Below, piece after piece: positions 8,311-16,966 of a stretch of DNA of 64,000 bases; position 1 is the first letter of the stretch; each line of letters begins with the position of its first letter. The translations under genes were made by a program, and so were the position numbers. The notes under the pieces were generated by a model, which was not told the DNA's origin, searched no databases, and worked only from the letters and a program-made list of their open reading frames with translations. Origin of the DNA: Nocardia tengchongensis (GTDB lineage Bacteria; Actinomycetota; Actinomycetes; Mycobacteriales; Mycobacteriaceae); contig NZ_CP074371.1 of assembly GCF_018362975.1 (NCBI RefSeq), forward strand, positions 3,472,001 to 3,536,000, in the 5' to 3' direction.

Positions 8311-8502
8311 ATGGCCAAAGCCAGGAAACCGATGAGCCGGCGAATGGAGCTACGGCTCGGGCGGGAGATCCAGGAACAGTACGACCGGGGTGCCAGCTGG
8401 ACCGCGATCACCGTGGACTTCGACCTACCGAAGTACAAGGTGCAGCGGCTGGCAGAACCTACCGGGAAGACTGCGATCGGAGAGCCCACCGGAACCAGCT
8501 GA
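8311..8502 (+). CDS. Small helix-turn-helix protein
   Basis: 63 residues from ATG 8311 (MAKARKPMSRRMELRLGREI). The central part, EQYDRGASWTAITVDFDLPK, reads as a helix-turn-helix of the resolvase/Sigma-4 style, and the protein is strongly basic at its N terminus. It follows the two cysteine-rich genes and is ended by a strong terminator, so the three form one small operon. Likely DNA-binding; role unknown. Confidence 0.55.
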   Translation: MAKARKPMSRRMELRLGREIQEQYDRGASWTAITVDFDLPKYKVQRLAEPTGKTAIGEPTGTS

Positions 8503-8545
8503 CCTTGTTCAGCTGGCCCTCCAGCCACAACTGAATACTGACAAA

Positions 8546-8593
8546 GCGGAGTCCGTGCCTGTCACAACCAGGCACGGGCTCCGCCCCTTTTCT
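8546..8593 (+). terminator. Rho-independent terminator of the 7.8-8.5 kb microprotein operon
   Basis: Sixteen-base arms 8546-8561 and 8569-8584 pair with one G-T wobble around a seven-base loop, followed by CCCTTTTCT. Confidence 0.85.
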
Positions 8594-8929
8594 ACCAGGA
8601 GACCCATCGGTATCGATACCTGAACCCTTACGGCAAGCCGAGTCGGCCGACTGGTCGTGCTCTCAGGTTGTGGCCGGTCCGATCAGCGCGGTATGCGGCT
8701 AGTTAGAGACTGGTGTGGGGATCGGATCCCGGCCAGGATTTGATCCAGGTGCCCGGTGGGAGGCTCCCAATATTCGGCTGCCCACTGTCTGTATTGGTGT
8801 GGCTCTCTAATGGCTTGCCTCCCAGCGGGTGCCGTGCAGGGAGTGGCTGAAGAGGGGTCTGCCCCACGCTCGAACTAGCGGTGCCCTCCCGCACGGACGC
8901 CACTGAGTCGACCTCGGGAGGAACCAGCG
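8594..8929. other. No gene seen
   Basis: About 335 bases between the terminator and the IS110 remnant. I see no open frame with coding character and no RNA structure. The end near 8820-8929 is probably the left flank of the former insertion sequence. Confidence 0.4.
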
Positions 8930-9235
8930 ATGACCGTCATCATCGGAATGGATCCACACAAACGCTCGGCCACCATCGAAGTCATCGACCCGCCCGGCCG
9001 CGTTCTGGCCACCGGTCGATACGGCATCGATCCACCAGGTATGCGGAACTACGGACCGCTACACAGTCATTCGGGTTTGGGCGGTCGAGGGCTGCAACGG
9101 CATCGGCCGGCACCTGGCACACTGTCTCGTCCACGACGGGGAAATCGTCATCGACGTGCCCGCGAAACTCTCGGCACAAGTGCGGGTCTTCGCCTCGGGA
9201 AACGGTCGCAAAACCGATCCGGTCATGCGCCCAAC
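8930..9235 (+). pseudogene. IS110-family transposase, N-terminal remnant
   Basis: ATG 8930 begins TVIIGMDPHKRSATIEVID, the start of DEDD transposases of the IS110 group with the first catalytic Asp in GMDPHK. After about 45 codons the frame breaks. In another frame the match continues as VWAVEGCNGIGRHLAHCLVH and VIDVPAKLSAQVRVFASGNG, then KTDPV, and stops. The second half of the transposase is missing. Dead element. Confidence 0.8.
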
Positions 9236-9411
9236 GATAAGGACGTCCCCCGACACCGCCCCGCCAGAAACCAGCCGGACGTGTCACTGGCCCAGCCTTC
9301 TGTCACATCGGACCGGGGCTTCTCGCCCAACGCTGAGGCGCGCGCATTTTCGCGTTGCCGGTCTAGGGTGCGTCCCTGCGCCGCGCGGGTGACCAGCCGA
9401 GAATGGAAGCT

Positions 9412-9597
9412 ATGGACGAAGAGGAGCGTGTGCGGATCCTCGCGAAGGTCACCGACCAGCTCGACGAGCTGGTGGCGTTCGTGAAGACCGAGCTGGCCCT
9501 CAACGACGAACCGCGCGCCCAGGACTTCCTGACCGAGGCGCTGCCCGAGCTGGAGTGGATGTTGGATTACGGCAGGGACGTGCTCACGAAAATGTGA
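9412..9597 (+). CDS. Acidic small protein of unknown function
   Basis: 61 residues from ATG 9412, with a GGAAG-like site just upstream. Sequence begins MDEEERVRILAKVTDQLDEL and is rich in Glu/Asp/Leu with a helical pattern and no cysteine or membrane segment. I do not recognise it. The amphipathic repeats suggest a helical bundle or a protein-protein adaptor. Confidence 0.6.
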   Translation: MDEEERVRILAKVTDQLDELVAFVKTELALNDEPRAQDFLTEALPELEWMLDYGRDVLTKM

Positions 9598-9615
9598 GGG
9601 TGCAGTCCCGTGCGC

Positions 9616-9957
9616 TCAGCAGGTCGTCTGGAACGGGAAGCACGGCGATGGCGGGACGGCCGGCGGTGCAGGTACGGCAGTCGAGGTGACCTCGGTCGTA
9701 TCTGCCGGATTGGCGGTGGTTCCCACGTGGGTGAGGGTCAGCACGACCAGCAACAGGGCCACGCCGCCGGCGATTACCGCGAATGCCCACAGCATCGGGA
9801 TGGGTGAGGCACTGCGGTAGCCGTGGACGTACAAGGATGTGTAGCGGCCCGGCCTGGTTGCGCGGCGGTAGTGGTACCCCCCGCGTCTTGTTCCCCGCGG
9901 AGAATGCCGCCGCACCCCGTACCCCATGAGCGGCAGTATGACCCTGGGGGCCGACAC
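9616..9957 (-). CDS. Single-pass membrane protein with basic N-terminal tail
   Basis: 113 residues. A basic, Arg/Tyr-rich cytoplasmic part (residues 1-50) is followed by one membrane helix (PMLWAFAVIAGGVALLLVVL, about 54-73) and a short Pro/Thr-rich outer tail with two cysteines. An internal ATG at 9927 is an equal start candidate. No family recognised. Confidence 0.55.
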   Translation of the reverse strand: MSAPRVILPLMGYGVRRHSPRGTRRGGYHYRRATRPGRYTSLYVHGYRSASPIPMLWAFAVIAGGVALLLVVLTLTHVGTTANPADTTEVTSTAVPAPPAVPPSPCFPFQTTC

Positions 9958-9995
9958 GATCGGGGCCGTTCAGCGAGAGATGGCCCGGAAGGCGA

Positions 9996-10130
9996 TCAGC
10001 GCGTGAGCTCGGCCCACCGTTCGTGTGCGGACCGGCGAGTCATGCCGGCAGCCCTGCCGATCTCCTCCCGGGACGCGCCCCGCTCGCGAGCCTCCAGCAC
10101 CGCAGAGCTCCTGAGCGGCGACACGTAGTG
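9996..10130 (-). pseudogene. C-terminal fragment of a helix-turn-helix protein
   Basis: The frame ends in SREEIGRAAGMTRRSAHERW plus AELTR. This resembles the tail of actinobacterial proteins with a (G)ASWEEIGxALGVSRQAAHERF helix-turn-helix. Upstream codons in the same frame lose protein character and run into the leader RNA at 10.18 kb, so only about 45 codons remain. Confidence 0.45.
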
Positions 10131-10175
10131 AAGTAACCGCCTGCGGCGGCTAGCTGAAATCTGCTGTTTCGGGTG

Positions 10176-10528
10176 TAGACATTGTTCAGGGTTAGGTATA
10201 CAGTCGCTGTCGTACGCAAGGAAGATCAAGTTCCCGGGCAGATCGAAGGCTCGGGGCAGGAAGTTCCGTCCGTCCTCTCCGGCGGAGAAGAGAATCCGGT
10301 GAAACTGGCCGGACCGTCGGAGAGGACGGACCAGCACGCCCTGCGGGTATGTCGGCGATCCAGGAGGTGGTCACTGAGTAGTCATTTATCGGTTCCGTGT
10401 CCTGGCGTTCGCCGTGGACGGCCCGCAGGGCGGGCGACCCGTTTCGAGAGTGAATTCCCTCTTCCGTAAATCCCAGGCCCCGGCGCTTACGCGCCGGGGC
10501 CTGCCGTCGTTGAACCCCGAGAGGTGTT
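10176..10528 (+). ncRNA. Structured leader RNA, copy A, upstream of MerR gene
   Basis: Begins with a TAGACA box (10176-10181) and a TATACA box (10197-10202). A 14-bp perfect outer stem (10268-10281 with 10318-10331) encloses an internal loop AGAAGAGAA and an inner TCCGG/CCGGA stem. A short conserved block, AGGTGGTCACTGAGTAGTC, lies near 10359. A 12-bp GC hairpin (10475-10486 with 10491-10502) comes just before the ribosome site of the MerR gene. The same layout recurs at 11.0 and 19.3 kb with different stem bases that still pair. Likely a transcribed leader or small RNA that can end at the GC hairpin. I know of no matching described RNA class. Confidence 0.65.
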
Positions 10529-10894
10529 GTGCAGCAACCTGATACCAATCCCGTCGCCGGTGCCGAGGGAGTCGGCAACCTCGACGACGAGGACTTCCCC
10601 GCCTACAGCATGGGTCGTGCCGCAGAGATCCTCGGCGTAACCCAGGCGTTCCTGCGCACCCTCGACGGGGTGCGACTGCTGACTCCGCAACGCTCAGCGG
10701 GCGGCCATCGCCGCTACTCGCGCTATCAGCTGCGCATCGCCGCGCGCGTGCGCGAGCTGATCGACGCCGGCAATTCCCTGGAAGGGGCATGCCGGATCGT
10801 GATCCTCGAAGATCAGCTCGCCGAAGCCCACGCCCTCAACGCCACCCTGCAACACGCCCTCGACGAGCACGAATCACCGGACTCCGAACACTGA
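10529..10894 (+). CDS. MerR-family regulator, copy A
   Basis: 121 residues from GTG 10529 with GAGAGGT upstream. The helix-turn-helix and wing are YSMGRAAEILGVTQAFLRTL and GGHRRYSRYQLRIAARVREL, followed by a short coiled-coil tail. It has no metal-binding cysteines, so it is not a classic metal sensor. It is nearly identical to the gene at 18885-19250, apart from the first 20 residues and the tail. Preceded by the structured leader with a terminator-like hairpin, so attenuation is plausible. The target is probably its own promoter region or the nearby stress cassette. Confidence 0.85.
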   Translation: MQQPDTNPVAGAEGVGNLDDEDFPAYSMGRAAEILGVTQAFLRTLDGVRLLTPQRSAGGHRRYSRYQLRIAARVRELIDAGNSLEGACRIVILEDQLAEAHALNATLQHALDEHESPDSEH

Positions 10895-11024
10895 ACGGCC
10901 CGCCCGCACCATCGCCCGCGGCCCCCAACGCCCGGGAGTGCCGCGTCGCGGGGGTGGAGCCGAGGCGGTTGAAGGCGTCGCGGGGCAGTCCTCGAACATC
11001 CGAGAAATTATGTCGCGGCTACTG

Positions 11025-11247
11025 TAGACATTCGTCGCAGCTGTGTGTAATTTAGCTGTCGTTCAGGAGAGATATCGAGGACTGGGCAGGTGAACTGCCT
11101 GGTATGCGTTACATCCCGTCTCCCTCCGGCGCAGACGAGAATCCGGCCGGACCCCCGCGGCCGGACCGCCGCCGGAGGGAGATAGGAGCAGCACGACGAA
11201 GACCTCGGCAGGCAGTACCCGGCGCACCTGCGCCGGGGCCTGACGTC
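11025..11247 (+). ncRNA. Structured leader RNA, copy C (no MerR gene attached)
   Basis: TAGACA at 11025-11030 and TAATTT at 11048-11053, 17 bases apart, form a good promoter. A dyad GGCAG-N5-CTGCC lies at 11085-11099. The outer stem (11119-11131 with 11170-11182) is 13 bp and perfect but differs in sequence from copies A and B. The internal loop GACGAGAA and a TCCGGCCG/CGGCCGGA inner stem are in the same places. A GC hairpin follows at about 11217-11240. No MerR gene follows; downstream lies the VOC pseudogene on the other strand. Confidence 0.65.
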
Positions 11248-11397
11248 TTTGGTGCGGTTCCACGTACTTCCGATGTAATTCGAGACCGCCGGGGTTGTCC
11301 GGGAAGTCGGAGACGCCGATCGACTCGAGGGTTGGCACGATCGGTCATACAACTTGGTGCGCGATTGCCTGGGGCAACGCGTTCGGGCGGAGTGGCA

Positions 11398-12060
11398 CTA
11401 TCGGGCGTGCTGGGTAGGGCCGAACAGAGCGCCGGTGGGATCGCGCAAGACCACGTCTCCGTTGGATTCCTGGCGAACTTCGGTCGCACCGAGCTGTCGG
11501 GCCTGCTTGGCGTCGGCATCGGGTCTGTTGCTGGCGAAACTGACCAGCCAGAGTGATCGCTGCGCCGTTGGTTTCCCCGGCGGCGGGCTGGTGGCGGCGA
11601 TGGAGTTGTCCGGCAACCGGAACTCGGTGTGCTCAGGGTTGGAGTTCCAGTGCAGGGCTGGTCGGTAGAAGACGGCGGCCTGCTCGGAGTGGTCGGTGAG
11701 CAGGCTGATGCCGGCGAAGGTGCCCGGTTCGTGGTTCAGCTGCATGCCGGTGTGGGTGCCGGGCTGCCAGAGTGACAGTGGTGCGCCGATGGGGTCGAGA
11801 GCGACGGCGTAGTGGCCGAGTGTCCCGACTTCGGTGGGTGCCCGATGATCTGGGCGCCCAGGTTCCTGAAGTGGGTGGCGGTGGCTTGGATGTCCGACAC
11901 GGTGATGTCGATCGTCCAGTAGGGTGCGCCGGCGTCCTCGGCCGGCCCCAGGGCGGCGACGAGTTGTCCGCGCAGCGTGCAGAGCCTGTAGCCGTTGGGA
12001 TCCGGTGGGGCGACGGTCCAACCGAACAGCGCGGTTGTAGAAGGCCGTCGAACAGTCGTG
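11398..12060 (-). pseudogene. VOC (glyoxalase-like) protein, frameshifted and N-terminally truncated
   Basis: Two-domain VOC protein of the type with DPNGYRLCTLRGQLVAALGP, WTIDITVSDIQATATHF, then GAPLSLWQPGTHTGMQLNHE and the end GDVVLRDPTGALFGPTQHAR. The frame shifts near 11850, at GGGCACCCACCG, between GAQIIG and PTEVGTLGHYAVAL. The first 20 or so residues of the first domain are missing. Upstream it is fused directly to the MFS remnant. Non-functional. Confidence 0.75.
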
Positions 12061-12818
12061 TCGTTGCCGGGGCTCCGGCCCGGCACGGTGCTCTGATTGG
12101 CGACCTGCGCCGCGAAGAGCCCCGCATCGAACAGGCCCAGGAACCCCAGCGTGACAACGGTATTCGACAGGCTCGTCGCAAGGATCACGGTCGCGGCGGC
12201 CGCGAGCCCGAGCCCGGCCAGGATCACCCGGCGCGCCCCGACCCGATCGGTCCAGGCCCCAGCGACCCGCGTCGCCACGATGCCGAGCAATCCGGCGCAG
12301 GCGTAAAGCCCGATGCGCTCGGCGGAATACGAGAACGGCGGTTCCGACAGGGCCACCGCAAGTCCGGCCCACACCGCACAGAAGGCGAAGAACCACAACG
12401 CACCTCGCCCGGCAGCCAGCCGCAATACCGGGAACCGCGCGTACAGCCCCGGCAGTCCGCGCAGCAGCCCCAGGTAGCTGCTGCCGGCGTCCCCGGTTTC
12501 GGCGGGCAGCACCGCGCGCGCCGCGACCGCCACCACCGCGCAGGCCGCCGCCAGCAGAAGCAGCATGCCGCGCCACCCGATGGCATCGGCCAGCCACCCG
12601 CCCACGATGCGCCCCAACAGAATTCCCGCCGAGATCCCCGCCGTGACCATGCCCAGCACGGTCGCCCGCCGCGACGGTTCCGCGAATCGCCCTGCCACCG
12701 AACTCAATTGGGCCCCGGCCGAGGAGCCGGCCCCGATCACGCCGATGGCGAGGCCCAGCAGCCACGGTGACCCCACCGCCGCCGCCCCGATTACAAGTAG
12801 TAATCGTCGAAAATCCAA
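12061..12818 (-). pseudogene. MFS transporter remnant, truncated at both ends
   Basis: In-frame hydrophobic protein with MFS features: LGMVTAGISAGILLGRIVGG, WLADAIGWRG, and later TRVAGAWTDRVGARRVILAG, the repeat of the DRxGRR loop. It starts within the third membrane helix (RRLLLVIGAAAVGSPWLLG) and stops after about helix 11 (LFAAQVANQSTV), where it joins the VOC pseudogene. Both ends are cut. The right end abuts the Tn3-type transposase remnant, so transposition probably removed the 5' part. Confidence 0.75.
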
Positions 12819-12936
12819 CGAAGTTCGGAATGTGCCCTGGTAGAGGGTGATTCGCCGGTTCCGGGTGCAGGGTTGGGTGGTTGGTGCTCGGCTTGGCTGC
12901 CGATGAGGTTGGTCGGTGTGCCGGAGGGCGTGGTTC

Positions 12937-13385
12937 GTGGCAACGCGGGTATTCGCGGACGAGGAGCTGCAGCGGCTTCGGGGGTTCCCGGAGATCAGCC
13001 GGGAGGAGCTGTTCCGGTACTACACCCTCAGCCCAGCAGATTTGGCCTTCGTCGCGTCGCGGGGTCGTGGGGCGAGTGTGCGCTTGGGCCTGGCGGTGAT
13101 CCTGTGCAGTCTGCCTTGGCTCGGATTCGTCCCGGACAAGGTCACCACTGCGCCGCCGGTGGCGGTGGCGCGATTGGCCGAGCAGTTGAATGTCGATGCG
13201 GCGCAGATTCGTTCGTATAGCCGCCGGACGCAGACGCGCAGTGAACATGTGCGGCTGGTGGCTCAATACCTGGGCTGGCGCGCGGCCGGGGCAATCGAGC
13301 TTAAGGAGCTGGATGAGTTCCTATTGGCGCGAGCCTTGGAGCACGATTCGCCGACGCTGTTGTTCCGGCTGGCGTGTGAGTATCT
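12937..13385 (+). pseudogene. Tn3-family transposase (TnpA), N-terminal remnant
   Basis: From GTG 12937 it reads MATRVFADEELQRLRGFPEI and continues TLSPADLAFVASRGRGASVR, QLNVDAAQIRSYSRRTQTRS and YLGWRAAG. This is the N-terminal (DUF4158) domain of Tn3 transposases. The match ends near residue 150 and the frame runs straight into an unrelated reductase fragment. The catalytic DDE domain is absent. Confidence 0.85.
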
Positions 13386-13593
13386 GATAGTGCATTCCCT
13401 GCAGCCCGAGCAGGGCGAGACCGTCGTCGTCTCCGGAGTGGCCGGAGGAGTCGGCTCGCTCGCCGTTCAGCTCGCGCGCCGTGCCGACGCCACGGTCATC
13501 GGCCTGGCGAGCTACAGCAACCACGAATGGCTGCAAAGCCAGGGCGTACTTGCTGTGCCAGCGTTGCCGAGAACCTATGGCCTGGCTGCGTAA
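13386..13593 (+). pseudogene. Internal fragment of a zinc-type alcohol dehydrogenase/quinone reductase
   Basis: Continues in frame from the Tn3 fragment as [20 protein letters not shown] then [20 protein letters not shown]. This is the Rossmann beta-alpha-beta of medium-chain reductases. About 60 codons remain, then a stop at 13593. An in-frame chimera created by a deletion. Confidence 0.75.
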
Positions 13594-13802
13594 GGACCCG
13601 ATCGAGATGTGTGCGAGCAACTATGGCAGGTGGATGCCCAATTGGCGGGCGACCCCACGCAGTGCGTTGTCGACCGGATTCGGCGGCCGTGGACTGGGAC
13701 CGGGATTCGGGTGCGGAGGCGCTGTCGGTGCGGGGTGTCGGGACGTGCTGGCAGAGTGTGCGGCGAAGTGCAACCGGCCAATTCGAGGGAGATCTGTGCG
13801 GC

Positions 13803-14174
13803 GTGGGAAGACGGGTTCTGGTGACCGGCTCGCGGTCGTGGGAGGATCGGCGCGTCATCCGGGACGCGTTGGCAGAGGTGTGGGATCCGGATGCCGTTCT
13901 CGTCTCGGGGGCTTGTCCGACCGGTGCTGATGCGCTGTGCGAGGCGTGCTGGACTCATTGGGGTGGGCAGGTGGAACGGATTCCGGCGGATTGGAAGCAG
14001 TTCGGTCGCCGCGCGGGCTTCCAGCGGAACGCAGAGATGGTGAAGTTGGGCGCCGATGTATGCCTGGCCTTCATTCACGACGGTTCAGCCGGTGCCACTC
14101 ATACCGCCGAATTGGCGCGACGAGCCGGCATCCCGACGCGCATCTTCCGGTCCGGGATCATGCCCGACCGCTGA
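13803..14174 (+). CDS. YspA/cpYpsA-type SLOG-family protein (DUF2493)
   Basis: 123 residues from GTG 13803. Starts [20 protein letters not shown] and has the SLOG motif [17 protein letters not shown], then [24 protein letters not shown] proteins bind nucleotides or their derivatives and are common on phages and mobile elements, often linked to NAD/ADP-ribose signalling. It is complete and apparently intact inside a region of dead genes, which suggests recent arrival or selection. No partner nuclease or effector is seen beside it. Confidence 0.82.
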   Translation: MGRRVLVTGSRSWEDRRVIRDALAEVWDPDAVLVSGACPTGADALCEACWTHWGGQVERIPADWKQFGRRAGFQRNAEMVKLGADVCLAFIHDGSAGATHTAELARRAGIPTRIFRSGIMPDR

Positions 14175-14224
14175 CGGTGGCGGTGGGTCGTGAGCCGCGA
14201 CAGCTATGTCACCTGCGTGGCCAA

Positions 14225-15062
14225 TTACCAATAGCTCATGCCGTGACCGGCGTCCACGGCGCTGAGTTTTTCCAGCGCCGCCCGTCGCACGCGAGGACTC
14301 CTGCCGTCGTAGGACATTCGATCCAGCTGTTCGAGCGAACGGCTGGTGCCTATGGCGGCGAAAACGTCCAGACAGGCCACCGCACGCGCGGAGCCGTAGG
14401 TGCCGGACCATGTCAGGATCAGCTGTCCCAGCGCCAGCGCGACTCGATCGTCGCCGAGCAGACCGAGAGCGTGCACCACCCACTGGGAATTCGCTGGGTA
14501 ACCAGCCCGCTGCCACGCGGTGCACAGCCCCCATACGAACTCCGACAGCGACGCCCGGGTGGCGAGCCGGGCAACCTCGTCGACACCGGCGTGCACTGAT
14601 CCCGGTTCGGACATGGCCAGCATCGTGCAGAAGATCGCCACGGCCGATTCCGGGAGGGCCGCATCGGCCTCGCTCACCACGATCGATGGCAGTTCACCCG
14701 GCGAAAGCCATTGTGGCAGTGCGGGAATCAGGTGACGTGGTCTGATCTCAGGAGCGCCGCCGCGATAGCCGCGCCCGCGGGGACGGCGCACTGTTGTCGA
14801 GATAGCCGACCGCCTCGACAACCAGCTCGGGCCGCTGGGTTGCGTTCGTGGTCACGATATGTTCGATCTGAGGCCCTATTTCAGCCACCCAGTCCGCGAA
14901 TTGCGTTGCACCACTTGCAATATCGACCGCGCGCTGCGGCGTCAGGCCACGAAACGGCACCGCCTTCGCCCACCACGCGGCAGGAACCCGCCACGCGCCG
15001 ACTCGGGAAACTATCTGCGGTATGCCGGTCTTACCGTGACTTTTCGGCCGTGCGGACCCCAC
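14225..15062 (-). pseudogene. DUF4132-like HEAT-repeat protein, C-terminal part, frameshifted
   Basis: The downstream part (from about 14780) reads LPQWLSPGELPSIVVSEADA, WVVHALGLLGDDRVALALGQ and ACLDVFAAIGTSRSLEQLDR. This is the pattern of the C-terminal repeats in DUF4132/WGR-associated proteins. The upstream part (15062 to about 14770), ending ELVVEAVGYLDNSAPSP, is in another frame. A shift near 14770 joins them. The large N-terminal region of the family is absent, so this is a decayed fragment. Confidence 0.55.
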
Positions 15063-15124
15063 GGGCCCAGAACGGGCACCGATCTATCGGCATGGCTGCG
15101 GCCCCGCGCCCCAAGGGTGAGCTT

Positions 15125-15400
15125 CTATCTGACTGATGTGTGCGCCGGTGGCTTCGAACCGGTGCCCTGTGTTCTGCGGGCAGTGTTCGAGCGGGTGCTC
15201 GTGTGTGGGGAGTTGCGGGCGTGGGGATGGCGTGGGTCGGGCGAGCGGGGTGTCGCGGGTGGGGCGGTCATGGCCGGTCCCATGACCGTCTCCCACCAGG
15301 GGCGCAGACGGCTGGGTTCGGGCCAGTACACGACCGGGGTGTCGGAGTCGTAGGTGGCCGGGGCCCCGGCAGGGGCGGTGTCGGTAGTGGTGGTGGTCAT
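15125..15400 (-). CDS. Small Pro/Thr-rich protein of unknown function
   Basis: 91 residues from ATG 15400 (MTTTTTDTAPAGAPATYDSD). Residues 19-38 contain TPVVYWPEPSRLRPWWETVM; the tail is basic and low-complexity. It is the last member of a run of small minus-strand ORFs between 17.3 and 15.1 kb with a shared MT-rich N terminus. No family recognised. Confidence 0.4.
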   Translation of the reverse strand: MTTTTTDTAPAGAPATYDSDTPVVYWPEPSRLRPWWETVMGPAMTAPPATPRSPDPRHPHARNSPHTSTRSNTARRTQGTGSKPPAHTSVR

Positions 15401-15451
15401 GAGGCTTTCCGCCAAGGGGGTTGTCGATCGGGTTGGTTGGTTCTGAGTCGG

Positions 15452-15793
15452 TCAGGCGGCGCGGACCTGACAGCGGGCCCTTCGCCAGGTCGGTTGTGCC
15501 CGGCGCGGGCGGTGGTCGGTGGCGGGGTAGGGGATGACGCGGGTGGCTTCGGGTCCGCGGCCGGTGTCGGTGGCGGTGTAGATGACCGGCTGGCCACCGG
15601 TGACGGTTTTGTAGCCGGGGACCTCGATGACGTGGTAGTCAACGAACACCGCGGGTCCGCGGGCGGGGGTGAGGAAGCCGAAGCCTTTGGCGGTGTCGAA
15701 CCAGTCCACCCGTGCCGCGCGCCAGCGCGGCAGCTCGGTGTCTTGGGTATGGGCGGGGTCGGCCGGTGAGGTGATGGTTTTCGTGGTGGTCAT
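15452..15793 (-). CDS. Cold-shock-domain-like protein
   Basis: 113 residues from ATG 15793. After a 30-residue disordered head the sequence reads ARVDWFDTAKGFGFLTP then AVFVDYHVIEVPGYKTV. This matches a cold-shock OB fold: the RNP1-like KGFGF is present, while RNP2 (normally VFVH) is VFVD. It is longer than CspA and ends in a basic tail. Probably binds single-stranded nucleic acid. It shares the stress theme with the true cspA gene 2.7 kb away. Confidence 0.7.
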   Translation of the reverse strand: MTTTKTITSPADPAHTQDTELPRWRAARVDWFDTAKGFGFLTPARGPAVFVDYHVIEVPGYKTVTGGQPVIYTATDTGRGPEATRVIPYPATDHRPRRAQPTWRRARCQVRAA

Positions 15794-15863
15794 CGGGCAT
15801 CCTCCAGGGTGTGCTCGCCACAGTCGCTGACGGTGGTGGTGTCGGTGCGGTGGGGCGGGTGGG

Positions 15864-16052
15864 CTAGGGGGTGATCGTGTCGAGGAGTTCGTCGATCGCG
15901 GCCAGCGAGGAGCAGGGGTTGGTGGCGGTGTGGCCGGGGTGGGCGTCGGACCAGGCGAGGTAGGCATCCTGCTGTGGTGACCAGCGCACGTGGATGGCGC
16001 TCAGCTCGACCGGTTGGTGTGGTGTGCGGGGCATCTGTGGTTTCTGGGGCAT
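15864..16052 (-). CDS. Small protein of unknown function
   Basis: 62 residues from ATG 16052 (an internal ATG at 16034 is possible). Contains IHVRWSPQQDAYLAWSDAHP and the helix SSLAAIDELLDTI. The W-S-x-x-x-D-A-Y-L pattern looks like a real fold, but I do not recognise it. Lies in the same run as the cold-shock-like gene. Confidence 0.4.
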   Translation of the reverse strand: MPQKPQMPRTPHQPVELSAIHVRWSPQQDAYLAWSDAHPGHTATNPCSSLAAIDELLDTITP

Positions 16053-16161
16053 CGTTGGCTCGTCTGGCGTCGTTGGCTCGTCTGGCGTCGGGGTTCCGCG
16101 CGGGTGCAGCGGTCGTTGCTCTCGCCTGGCCGGGGTGGGGCGGGGTGCCGGGCCGGCTCCT

Positions 16162-16401
16162 TCAGGCGGGGCGTCGGCGGCGGTGTGCTCGCAAGGAGTC
16201 GGCCAGGGCCAGGGCGGCGACCGTGACGGTTGCCAGGTGCACCAGGATCGGTGTGCAGGCCAGCACGGTCAGCATCGAGTGGGCAGTATGCGAGGACATC
16301 GGTGACAACATCGGTAGTGGTGTGCACGGGGTCGAAGTCGGACACAGACAATGGCACCCGGCTCGGGACCGGGATCGGCCCCAAGCCGGTGAGCAGGTCA
16401 C
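16162..16401 (-). CDS. Small single-pass membrane protein
   Basis: 79 residues from ATG 16401, overlapping the stop of the preceding gene by four bases. A helix TVLACTPILVHLATVTVAAL (about residues 45-64) is followed by a basic tail. Function unknown. Coupling to the upstream acidic protein suggests they act together. Confidence 0.45.
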   Translation of the reverse strand: MTCSPAWGRSRSRAGCHCLCPTSTPCTPLPMLSPMSSHTAHSMLTVLACTPILVHLATVTVAALALADSLRAHRRRRPA

Positions 16402-16661
16402 AGCGTCGGCGGGTCGTCCCAGTCGTCGTCGAGGTAGTCGTCGTAGAGCCAGGCGTATTCGCGGGGACGCGCGACGATCGTGTTCTGGTCGATGCGGTCG
16501 GCGGTCGCGGCGGTGTCGAAGGCGGCACGCACCCGCTCGGCCAACGGGTGCAAGGCGGTGGTGTCCAGGCCGAGTTCGCGGTCGCGGTCGCGGACGAGGA
16601 CGGCCTGCTCGGCGCGGTCGCCGTCGGTGCCGGCTTCGAAGATGCTCGTGAACTCACCCAT
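16398..16661 (-). CDS. Acidic 87-aa protein of unknown function
   Basis: From ATG 16661, preceded by GGAGGAC, it reads MGEFTSIFEAGTDGDRAEQA and ends in a very acidic DDYLDDDWDD stretch. The same frame stays open upstream to 17264, but the ribosome site favours this start. Family not recognised. Confidence 0.55.
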   Translation of the reverse strand: MGEFTSIFEAGTDGDRAEQAVLVRDRDRELGLDTTALHPLAERVRAAFDTAATADRIDQNTIVARPREYAWLYDDYLDDDWDDPPTL

Positions 16662-16966
16662 AACGGGTCCTCCTTCCAGAACGAGAACGCAACGGACTGG
16701 GCAGCGGGAATTCGAGGGGCCGGGTGAGCCCGGAAGACGCTGGCTGACCGGGCCCACCCGTCGGCGGAAGGAATCTGACGGACTTGCTGTGAAAGGGTCA
16801 CGCGTGGGGGCGGGGACGATTTGCCTGCCTGCGATGCCCCACGAGGGGCCTTGCATGCGCCGCCGGAACAGGTTTCCGGCCGGTCGCAGGTGTGCCGGTG
16901 CAGGCTTCGGGGGTCGGCGTGCCTCGCCGCCCGCGCAGGAACGGTTGTGCTGTTGAGGAGCGGGCA

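Noticed and set aside
10176..11247. Actinobacterial 6C RNA
   Set aside because: The two loops with six or more cytosines that define that RNA are absent; stem lengths and order also differ.
11063..11556. Several short frames across leader RNA copy C
   Set aside because: They run through the strong hairpins and have low-complexity translations; the RNA explanation fits better.
13609..13824. 71-codon plus-strand frame before the SLOG gene
   Set aside because: After about 25 codons it becomes Arg/Cys/Gly-rich nonsense and it overlaps the better-supported SLOG start in another frame.
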